64,000 nucleotides of DNA from Arenicola marina (Eukaryota > Annelida > Polychaeta > Arenicolidae), in contig OZ025258.1 of the NCBI GenBank assembly GCA_964019135.1, positions 13,671,771 through 13,735,770 of the forward strand, given 5' to 3'. Below are positions 23,401 through 33,300 of the stretch, one piece after another. Within the stretch, counting starts at the first letter, position 1. Every line of letters begins with the position of its first letter. The translations under genes and the position numbers were made by a program. The notes under the pieces are model-generated. The model did not search any database. It had not been told where the DNA came from and worked only from the letters and a program-made list of their open reading frames with translations.

Positions 23401-23851
23401 CATCTTCGTTGGTTTCGATCGCTGCCACTAAATTCTCCTGTCGTTCACTTACCTTTTCATGATTGCGGCAGTCCTGGACAGATGTGGGGTCGTACCTTAC
23501 CTCATTATTCTTGGGTATAGCTATTATGTCGCTAGGGGCACATGTATGATCCTCATTCATCATAAAAGGCTGATCAGGCCGGTATCTTACACTATCTGCA
23601 GCACGGCTTAAAATATCTTTTGACTCTTTTACCTTGCATGGTATCGTTAAAACATCACGTGACATGTCATCTTCCATAAAACAAAGCTCATCATTACAAT
23701 GTACAACATCTGTGTCGGTTAGATCGCTTAAAATATGGGCTTTACTGTCTAGTTGCCCAGTAAAATCACATTGACAGCTCCCCTCATTCATAAAATGTAA
23801 ATCAGACTTGCTACATAATATTAAATCGTCAGTGGAGCCATCACTTAACAT
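20459..23851 (-). CDS. Non-LTR retrotransposon ORF2: endonuclease/reverse transcriptase
   Basis: An uninterrupted 1130-residue frame. Residues about 165-390 form an AP-type endonuclease (EEP) domain: HININSVRHKF, FIQETKLDDSF, LLGDLNVN and a terminal LSDFHHMV, which carry the family's Asn, Glu, Asp and SD-H positions. Residues about 640-900 form the reverse transcriptase: NYRPVSVLPCISKIYEKIL, LMDLSKAFDCLPH, KKGAPQGSVFGPHLYNVF and the catalytic YADD. The start ATG at 23851 lies 27 bases after the stop of an upstream zinc-knuckle frame, as expected for ORF1-ORF2 order. The first 160 residues resemble nothing I recognise. By order and motifs it belongs with EN-RT non-LTR elements of the CR1/L2/Jockey assemblage; the exact clade is not determined. 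Lack of stops suggests a young insertion. Confidence 0.95.
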   Translation of the reverse strand: MLSDGSTDDLILCSKSDLHFMNEGSCQCDFTGQLDSKAHILSDLTDTDVVHCNDELCFMEDDMSRDVLTIPCKVKESKDILSRAADSVRYRPDQPFMMNEDHTCAPSDIIAIPKNNEVRYDPTSVQDCRNHEKVSERQENLVAAIETNEDEELFGLAPFHQRNVKNLKIAHININSVRHKFGPLSQALGKGVLDVLFIQETKLDDSFLAGQFTLNGYKVHRNDNTDSSGGIMVQVRDDIPHRRRKDIEINEDEKGRIESLAIEVTLNAEKWLFLSVYKQPKVKNALLVTKIDSLLNAIVAEQVNLVLLGDLNVNMLSHKNCLNDVLEVYGTKNIVKSPTCFKGKIPTLIDVVITNVSKRLRDVSCIDTGLSDFHHMVCVATKIEVPIRQQKRVYYRSFKHFDEIKYKDDLASVPFHVGEVFEDVDDSYWFCSTLIKEVVDRHAPTKQRVVKNNCVPYMNSHLRKAINVKNMLRRKYEQLSSQENWEKYRKQRNLIGRLRKLSMQKYIKGKCSEATTNGKEFWKVVKPLISRKNASSGNVLLKERDEIISDPSKVSDIFNQYFIDVAKDIGQQDDIPDDQPIDETLLYHKDHKSVMAIKEGNQGITETFNFRAVSSHEIYNALKGIDVSKASGYDKIPPKLIKLGAAILCEPLRYVLNMTINCNTFPKELKYAEVTPIFKKKDNLNKENYRPVSVLPCISKIYEKILCDQLMSFMEPRLSPRLSGFRKGHSCQSLLMRLVEDSKNALDNNQVMGAILMDLSKAFDCLPHRLLITKMNAYGISKQSCTLVASYLTNREQRVKLGHNRSEWLTLKKGAPQGSVFGPHLYNVFTNDLLVSTARGTDKYNYADDNTVAAQGKEFNKVKVTLEKALSEITTWFVDNYMKANPSKYQAIVFEKRNELSQHRSFSISGTELAAQQEVTLLGIQLDARLTFGNHISSLCKKAGKSLNVLARVSKLMDVDSKLTLFHAFILSHFNYCPVVWHFCDMKNMRKIEKIQERALRYVFNDFRSEYAELRKRAGRPLLYVERLRCISLEVYKSINKIGPSYLQDMYNVKENNYILKNGPNLCMPRVKTTAYGHNSLKYQGSKLWDMLNKETKLAKSAKQFKTTLSTSDVFLCHCNSCTLCNIANG

Positions 23852-23878
23852 ATCGGCCCTTCCTCCGTTGCCGAATAC

Positions 23879-24075
23879 CTATTTACAAAACTTGGCCTTG
23901 TGGCCCGAGCGACCACAAGTGTAACAAGTGACGTAGTGTCCATGTCGGCAGTTGTTAGTAACATGTCCTTCCTCCGCGCAGTAGTAACACCTCTGATAAT
24001 GATCCGTGTCCCCACTCTTGCCGGAAAGTAGGCCTATGTCCATCGGGGTGTGTCCAAGCCATATAGATAAAATTG
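23879..24075 (-). CDS. LINE ORF1 C-terminal fragment with two zinc knuckles
   Basis: Reading on the minus strand to TAG at 23881-23879 gives two CCHC knuckles: CYYCAEEGHVTNNC and CYTCGRSGHKAKFC, then KFCK and stop. ORF1 proteins of non-LTR elements use such knuckles to bind the element RNA. The frame runs up to about 24075, where a MITE begins at 24092. The ORF1 N-terminus is absent, so this element appears 5'-truncated or interrupted there. Confidence 0.75.
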
Positions 24076-24091
24076 GGATCCAGATAGGAGC

Positions 24092-24279
24092 TACCCAGCA
24101 AACAGGTTAACGTCATGACAACGTTGACACAACGTTATTTTTGTGTTGGGATAAAGTTGGCCCCAACGTTGAAAATGTATGAGTCTCTTTGACGTTGGCC
24201 GAACGTTTTTAGATAACGTTGTCAGTCAACATTTTCTAAATATTCGTACAACCAGTTTGACGTGTTTGCTGGCTGGGTA
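24092..24279. mobile_element. MITE with ACGTTG-rich interior, 188 bp
   Basis: Left end TACCCAGCAAACA, right end the reverse of TACCCAGCCAGCAAACA, so inverted repeats with a 4-base indel. The interior repeats AACGTTG and its complement many times, which would fold into a hairpin. Similar elements with a CCAGCAAACA end and CAACGTT core are widespread in invertebrate genomes, from memory. It sits 85 bases upstream of the start codon of the next gene. Confidence 0.75.
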
Positions 24280-24364
24280 CAAGCCAAGCGGAATTTGCCA
24301 GCTTTAATTATTAAAAGATTATTTACGGTGTTATTATTTTAAGGTTGAAGTAGAAGTTGAAACG

Positions 24365-27300
24365 ATGAAGTGTCTGCTGGTGTTGGCCCTGGTGGGCCTG
24401 GCTCACGCGGCCTACGTGCCGGTCCCCCCCTACATGTCGCTCATGGAGCCACAGGGACTCCGCATGTCCATCCCGGGTAAGTCGGTATTACATCAGCAGC
24501 CCGGGACTCGTATTCACAAGATCACATGTCCTTCTTCGCATTGACGCGATTTGATAAAAAATGGCGAAAGCGTCCTGAATATACAACCAACTATCTTGAG
24601 TTTAGGAGATGTACGTCGAAAACAGGCGGAAACCAGAAAATATCCTCTCAGTTAAACACGTTTTAAGAATATTAAAGAAAGGGTAAAAATTTAGGTCAAC
24701 GTCATTATCGTATTATTATTAGTGCACGGTGTTACTAGCAAGGTGTGGCGAATATACCTCGTTTCCTGAAAAACGCTTGCAAGCAGAAATTTGTTAGATT
24801 ATTTTTGCTATCTGCGAAAAAGTTCATCCGTACATAGTTGGGAACATTTTGCTTTCAAGATCAATCAGTATAGAACAATATTTTAGTTCGCGCCACATTG
24901 CATAAAGCATATTAATATTATATTATTAGTCCTGATTTTTGTCGCGTCAGCATAAAATACATTGCAATTAAAGTTGACAATAAATTGAAAACCACCATAT
25001 ATGCCTACATTTGAACCACCCATCTGATGTAGAGGTTTCTCCCAATGATTCCAGATGAGCCTGGCGTTTCTCTGTTTGCGGTCCACTATAGCGTCAACAA
25101 ACCAGTACAGGGCACAGATGCGGGCGACTATAATGCCGACGTCACCCAGAAGACTGGTAAGTCTAACAACATTGGATCCAGAGACGACATCAAGAAGAAA
25201 TGGATGAGGGGGGCATTCTCGTTCTTAATTCGCTTCATGCTGCACGCTAAGAGATAATTTTATAAGTTGATTATAGGTCCTTTGACGTCTTCTTAAATGA
25301 GGCCGATGACGTCACCCAAAGCTAGGGGCCATACTTGGTGAACCTGAATAATTTTCTATGTTAAAGCAGGGCAGGGACCGAGACCAACCGACTTAACAAA
25401 GAACAGTTGAGGACCTTGTTTACTTTTTTGCGAATAATACACTGACCTGTTTTCCACGAATCGAGGCACTACCCCACCCCCCCCCCCCCCGGCAGCCCGC
25501 CCCCCTCCCCCCCCCCCCACCCTCTTATCCACTAACCCCGCCCTTGATCCTGCCCCTCTTGGCGGCCTGAATGATGGCACTTCTTCAACCTCAATGAGGG
25601 TGGAAACCAGCGGGCTGCGGAGGCAAAATAGAGGCACACGGATGTGAATAACAAGCAGTAGCAGTGTGTGTTTTTCGTAATTCGTAATTAAAGATGTTTG
25701 TGTGTGTGTTTTTCGTAATTCGTAATTAACAAAATTTGTGTTTTTCGTAATTCGTAATTAACATGTTTGTGTGTGTGTATTTCGTAATTCGCAATTAAAA
25801 AAAATGGTTTTCGTAATTCGTAATTAACAAAAAAATGTGCGTTTTCCGTAATTCGTAATTTAAGATGTTTGTGCGTGTGTTTTTTCGTAATTCGTAATAA
25901 GAAAAATGGTGTTTTTCGTAATTCGTAATTAACAGAGATGTCTTTTGTGTGTGTGTTTCACTGCTCGATAATTAACAGATGTGTGATTGGATACCTTCGG
26001 TGCATTTCGCAGGCGATGAGTGGGTCTACGAAAACACTGCCATTGTGGTCAACATCGGGGACATAGTGTACTACTGGACCTACGTCATCAGCGACGGACT
26101 AGGCTATCAACTCCTCAACCAGCAGTGGGGCGCAGGTAAGTGGCTTTCAACCCTGTCCGTGTCTTTTTTATGCTATGAAACACATCGGTAGTTTTCTTCC
26201 AAGATCAAATTTGTGGTCAATGAAGAACGTTATAAATCGCAGGCTGGTAGCACTCGTGTCTTGAATTATACGTGTAACAAGGAAGGTGGCTATTTAATAT
26301 ATCTCGTGGGCTAACCACGGACTTTGTCAATGGGTCCTACTTAACCTGCACTCAGTTGTTAAATCGACGTTTTTCGCTGTCTGGTATCTGTATATATATA
26401 TATGTGTGTGTGTGTATAGCCCTATGTGATATAGACATGCAATGTAACGTTACCAATGTGGCACTTTAATGCCGTAGTATAATTGTTTAACATGATATTG
26501 TATAATGGTTGTTCTCGATATCAACTGCGAATTGTGTTCACTTTGTTGTGGAAAAGAAAGTGGTTCGATGGGGTTCTCTAGAATAGGGAAGGGGTTTGCG
26601 ATATGGGGTGGGCTGCTAGGTCAGTTATAATCGTGTTTTTTTAACGGTAAACCCTGTTTTAAAACCGGAATATAAAGTTAACTTGGCGCTGACTTTGTGA
26701 AGATAGATGCACGAATTTGTTGCTGTGGCTTATATAATGGCGCAGCGTTTGCCAATAATTCACCGATTGGTGAGGTTATATATCAAGGCTAGAGTATAAA
26801 TATCCTTGGTTATATTGACGGAGACATACATCTGCTGATGTGCAAACCGCAAAACACAAGTCATATTTTCACAAACAGATCCAGTTCGCAGATATTAAGT
26901 GGGTCGTAAACATGTTGCCTGACAACTCGTGACATGGTTCGCGTCTCTCTTATCTATGACGAGAGTCTCGCCCTAACGAGATCTTATAGATCTACCCTTT
27001 TCAGCCATCTTGACACGTGATCAAGTGGTTCATTGATTAGGATGACAACATCTCATATTTTTATCTCTTCAAGGACTCCTCCCTCCCCCTTGCACCCACC
27101 CACACACAGTATCGGTCCCATGCCGGTCGGGCCTCCTGCAACCCTTGGCACCGTTTAGCCCTTGTGTGCACAAAAGCGGCCTAAAACACCAACATTTCAT
27201 TTCTATACACCGTGCCCGAGGCCTTGCAACAATTGGACCCAGCCCCCTCCCCCCCCCCCTACCCCAAGGGTGAATCCAGGATTTGGGAATTTTGCGAAGA

Positions 27301-30300
27301 ACGGGAGGGAGCGGGGAAGCGGGGGAGGGGAGGGGGGGGGGGGAGGGTGAGATGGCCATGAGTGGAGTGAGCTCTCCCCTCTTTTGGAAAGTTTGCCACT
27401 TCTCTGAGAGCGCAGGCAAAAAAGATGAAGTGTGAATTGCGCCCATAACGCCGGGGTCCCCTCCCACAAAGGGTTAAATCCTAGACACCTAGACACCTAG
27501 ACACCCCCTCGGCGCACGCTAACTGCGGAGATGAGTATTAAATAACGTGTGACATGACATGATACCGATACATGACCTGGGTGTTTCCACCCCATTCGCC
27601 CCCCCCCCCTCACTCCCCACCCCACCACAGATGCGTAATAAGTACGTGAGATCTTGTCGCGGTGGTATGCATATATATATCTCTCTCTCTATATATAAAT
27701 ATATATGAGAGGTTTCATAACCGCCTTCTATCCAAAGTTCAACAGAAAGATGACATACGTGGCGCCAGGCCCCCATTTGTCAAGGACTCGACGGCAGGAG
27801 ATCGAAGTGATTGCACGACATGACTGATGATAAGTCGGTCAAGAGGCCCGCAGTAAATTATGCCCCGCGTCTTATTGGTTGCATGCGCAAGTGAATTATA
27901 TATCATCTTCTTTAGTAGATGATAACTTTTCATATTTAGGTCTTGGGCCCAGCCATTCATATCTATAGGCTATGTCCACTATCTATTATATGGCGGCACT
28001 CTGTGATAAACCAAAGCTACTTTTACATATTTCCTTTTTAGTGGCGGATCTAGGTGTGGGGGGGTGGGGGGGGGGGGCACAGGAGGCACCGTGCCCCTCC
28101 CCCCCTTTCTCTAAAGAAGGGCCAGCCCCCTCCCCTCGCCCCCCGCCCCCCCCCCCGGTCGAAACTTTCTCACCGGAGCCGCGCCGGGGTAGTACCTCAC
28201 CAGTTAGTTTCCATTAGATCGGCACTGGAATAGTACTTAAATAAATGGTGCCCCCCCCCCCCCGCCGTTCGTACATTTCATGATCCCCCACCGCTATTGA
28301 TGACTACTTTGAGATTTACCTATTTTCTGCAATATTTTTGCCGTTAGGATGGGATGTGGCTGTGGTGGGCGGGGATAGGTTTCTCGCCCATTTATTGTTG
28401 GCGCACGGTCACGGTCACCATCTACCATCTGGGGGCGGTTTCGAGGTTCATATGTTAAATGGCATAAATTTCGGTCCTAAAAGGGGGGTCCCTGCATTTC
28501 CCTTCCGTTGATGACACAAAGCGGATAAATGTCGCCTTTGGCTGATGATGAATGCTGCTTCCATCTGGTGAGCCGTTCGGTAACGATATAGCAACGATGC
28601 GACGATGGGATATCGTCTGGTGCACACAGAGGAACTAGTCTGGCTGAATGGGGATTAGGGAAGGAGGGGCACTAGGAGCAGGTAGTTGACTAGGCCGACA
28701 TTATGGTCAAACTTAGGGGATTCGAAATAATTATTGTACTATGTATGTGCGGGTTGGGTTGAAGGACACGTTCAGCTATCCACAAATGACTAGTTGTTCG
28801 GAAATATCTCTGGACCCACCATAGATTGCTTCCCGGTGGTGATGGAACGATGGCGGACGGGGGAGAAGCTACAGGGAGGAGGGGGGGGGGGGGGAGGGGA
28901 AGGGGGGCTGAAGTTAAATGTGATCGACATTCATTTCCAATTGAGTGCGACATTCTTACGTTACGGTAATATTTGCTTATAGTGTTCTCGCCTGCATTGG
29001 GTATCTCATTTTCACCCACTGTTCTGTCTATCCAGGTTATTAGCATTTTTTCCTTCTTAGCAAATTGCCGAAGAATGGTAATTAACAGGACTGAAGCAGA
29101 AATTATTTAAATGTGTTTTTCTTGCTTCGCTCTTTTCTTTGACAATCAAGATCCACGCTACTGTCTTTTCCATCTCTTACGTTCAAGTGTCAATTTTAGG
29201 AAGACGAGTTTTATCTCAAGAAACGCACGGCCTATGTGCGCATTTATTGGCCTGACAAAAAAACACTGACGAAATTAATAATTGGGTGCCATTTTTCTTT
29301 CTTTTCTTTGTGTTGTAGTGGCCCCAACGCCCAGTCCACCACCACCAGCCAGTACCTCACCGCCCCCTACCACCACTACTAGTGCCACCACCACCACTGC
29401 CACCACCACCACCACCGCCTACACCGGCCCTACTACCACCACTGCCCCCATCGGTACTGTCGCGCCTACCATACCGCGTGAGTAACCCCTTCTTTTCTTA
29501 CCTTTCCAGTTATTATTCGACCCCCTCCCAGTGGAGAGACCACCAAATATGTCAAGGCCCAGATAAGGAAAGCTAGGGGTGAGTCGTCTATATAACGAAT
29601 CTGTTACATACCATAAAACCTTGTAACTGTTATTCTTGCAAATTATTCAATTTTCATTGAGCCTAGCTCTGGAGGGGCCGCCCTGATAGCTCAGTGGGTT
29701 AGAGCGCTCACATTGAGCGCTCAGGCCACCTGAGAGCCTTATTAGGTTGGTTCGAACCCCGCTGTGGTCACGTCTGTGTGGTCGCAGGATAAAGATCCCA
29801 TATCGTTCCCATAGTAGGGGGTTACCCCCGGGGACATGGCTCCACTCTCCCTTCCTTCTTCCATTGACGCGATATGACCTAATTTGGTTGGCGTTATTTC
29901 ACATGACATCACTGCGTAAATAACCAACAATGTATTTCCATTGCTTCATAAATTAGAATGTTCTGATTAAAAAAAACATGCTTTAACTGCCTATGTGTGT
30001 TAATTATTTATGTTATGTTCTGGTGAATAGTCTGGTATTCCTATTTGAATGGCATATTTATAATGGCGGGGCTCTTGTTACAGCGCCTGACGAGGTCGTC
30101 TGCACGGAATACCCGTGTCTGGTCTTTAATGACGACTTCAACTCACTCAACTACAACAACTGGCAGCATGAGATCACAGCCGGCGGAGGCGGGGTGGGTG
30201 CTTTCATACTTTTGGTACAGGGAGGAGGGTGCTTTCATACTTCCGGTAGAGGCGGGGTGGGTGCTTTCATACTTTTGGTACAGGGGGGAGAGTGTTTACA

Positions 30301-33300
30301 TACTTCCGGTAGAGGCGGGGTGGGTGTTTACATACTTCCGGTAGAGGCGGGGTGGGTGCTTGCATACTTCCGGTGGAGGCGGGGTGGGTGCTTACATACT
30401 TCCGGTAGAGGCGGGGTGAGTGCTTACATACTTCCGGTAGAGGCGGGGTGGGTGCTTACATACTTTCGGTAAAAACGAGGTGGGTGCTTTCATACTTCCG
30501 GTAAAGGCGGGGTGGGTGCTTACATGCTTCCGGTAGAAACGAGGTGGGTGCTTACATACTTCCGGTAGAGGCGGGGTGGGTGCTTATATGCTTCCGGTAG
30601 AAACGAGGTGGGTGCTTACATACTTCCGGTAGAGGCGGGGTGGGTGCTTTCATACTTCCGGTGGAGGCGGGATGGGTTCTTACATACTTTCGGTGGAGGC
30701 GGGGTGGGTGCTTACATACTTCCGGTAGAAACGAGGTGGGTGCTTACATACTTCTGGTAGAGGCGGGGTGGGTGCTTTCATATTTCCGGTAGAGGCGGAG
30801 TGGGTGCTTACATATTTCCGGTAGAGGCGGGGTGGGTGCTTTCATACTTCCGGTAGAGGTGGGGTGGGTGCTTTCATACTTCCGGTAGAGGTGGGGTGGG
30901 TGCTTTCATACTTCCGGTAGAGGTGGGGTGGGTGCTTTCATACTTCCGGTAGAGGTGGGGTGGGTGCTTTCATACTTCTGGTAGAGGCGGGATGGGACTC
31001 TATAGTATCTGATATTGACTTACTAATAGATTACAGTGTACATCGGCATCTTAAAACGTTCTTTGGTGTTCTCACAGTGAGTGACCAACCCACTAATACT
31101 AACTAGCCATATATACATGCTACCACATATATATGCTACCACGTATATATGCGACAACATATATATGCTACCACGTATATATGCTACCACGTATACATTC
31201 GACAACGTATATATGCTACCACGTGTAGGTGCTACCACGTATACATGCGACAACGTATACATGCGACCACCCTTCCCCCTCTTCCATAACGTGTCTAAAC
31301 TGTCATTATGTCTCATTGCAGAACTGGGAGTTCCAATATTACACCAACAATCGGACCAACAGCTACACCCGGAACGGCGTTCTGACCCTCAAGCCGGTAA
31401 CTAGACAAGATGATCCATATCACGATTATTAGCAACTATAACATGTAAACAACCGATGTCATTGGTAGAAAATAACATTGGACAAATATCAGTTTATATT
31501 GTACGCCGATCATATGATAAAACACGTGCTGCTATGTATTATAACGGGCAATTAAGGTGTCTTTTATCTCACTTCACTTACACTAGTTTCTATCGTGTTG
31601 CTATCTATTATCATGGGCCTTGCGCCGTTTATCTCACTTCGCTTAAACTGATTTTTACCATTTTATACGAAGACCTTGACCGAGGACACGTTTGGGCCAG
31701 GTTTCGTGCAGTCTGGACTACTTTCCCTTTGGGGTAAGTATTTAATTGCGATATAATTACCCCCGAAGTAATTCTCAGTTAAAATTAGCAAGAGCAGACA
31801 ACGTACCCAAAACATCCAAAAAAGGCAGATTGTTAAATTTCCACTTTATAGGTGGAAAATTGTTTTGCAAAGTGATCTGCACAATAAAGGGCAGTTATTA
31901 CACTCTCGGCTGCCTCGCAGCGAAGTTGTCACATAACCTTTTTCCTGCGTATGTATATATCGGCCATGATAAAAATGATATTTTTCCAGTGTGGTTTCAA
32001 AAGTGCGAACCCGCTGCATTATTTCATTCATTGTCCACTTTATGATAAGCTGTCCATAAATATATAAAAAAAAATAAAAAAAGTTGTGAAACTTGATATC
32101 CATGTATATATAGGTTGACTGTCTGTGTATTTTTCCTGCATCCCTGCCATCTGTAGAAATCTGTTTATTATATACACTAGAGGCATTAACATAGTATAAT
32201 GTACTGTTTGCCAATAGTCAATAACTATTGTTTACACACAAAAAATATATATTGGCTTATTCAAACCACGGTCAAAGTATGTTACCAATTGACCGCGATA
32301 GAATGATTCACTTTACTATTAAATTTGGGAATCCGCCGCAATCGAAACATAACGTAAGAAATTTAACTGCAGACCAACCAGTGACGGGTTCAACCCCCAC
32401 CTCTCTCCGGGTTCTTTCATCTCATTGCGCTTGAGTTTCCTCGACCTATGTTTGCCCTATGTTTTCACAATTAAAGGTGCACATATATATGTGGCTTCTC
32501 AGAGCCATCAATCCATCCATCCCTCCACCCTATGATTAAAGCGTTAAAGCGTTCGCATTGAGCGCTTTGGCCACCTGAGAGAGGCAGGCCGCCCCGATAG
32601 CTCAGTGGGTTAGAGCGCTTGCATTGAGCGTTCTGATCACCTAAGAGCCTAACGGCACGTGGATCGGTGGTTCAAGCCCCGATTTGGCCATGTCTGCGTG
32701 GTCGCAGGATACAGATCCCATGTCCTTCTTCGTAAAGAGTAAGGGGTTACCCCCGGGACATGGCTCCGCTCTTCCCTTCCTTCCCCCATAATTGGTTAAA
32801 GCGCCCTGAATCTACAACGAACAACCTTTGTTACAGGCGCATCCCCCGCCAACCTCTGCACCGGAAACGCATGGTACGGATGTGAGCGAGCGGGAAACCC
32901 TACTAACTACATCAACCCCATCCAATCCGCGCGCCTGCGCAGCGTGTACGGATTTAACGTCAAGTACGGCCGTGTGGAGGTGCGCGCGCAGATGCCGAAG
33001 GGAGACTGGCTGTGGCCCGGTAAGTCCGTCCCTCCCTCTCCGAATTAAGGCCCTATATCTGCCCCCCCTCTCCCCTCCCCATGCCACATATAAAAATCAG
33101 TGGAAAATTGATGCCGGAAATCGCTTTGTTTAAAGTGGTTTTTGTTGTTCCATTATCTGCCGTTTTGGTAGACAACAACCTTCAAATTGAACTCGTTTTC
33201 TCCTTGATCGGTTTGAAAACTCTTTTTGGAAACGTTAGTTAATATGGACAACGCTCGGGACGACGCCCACAGAACATCTGAATAATTTGCGGTTGAAATT

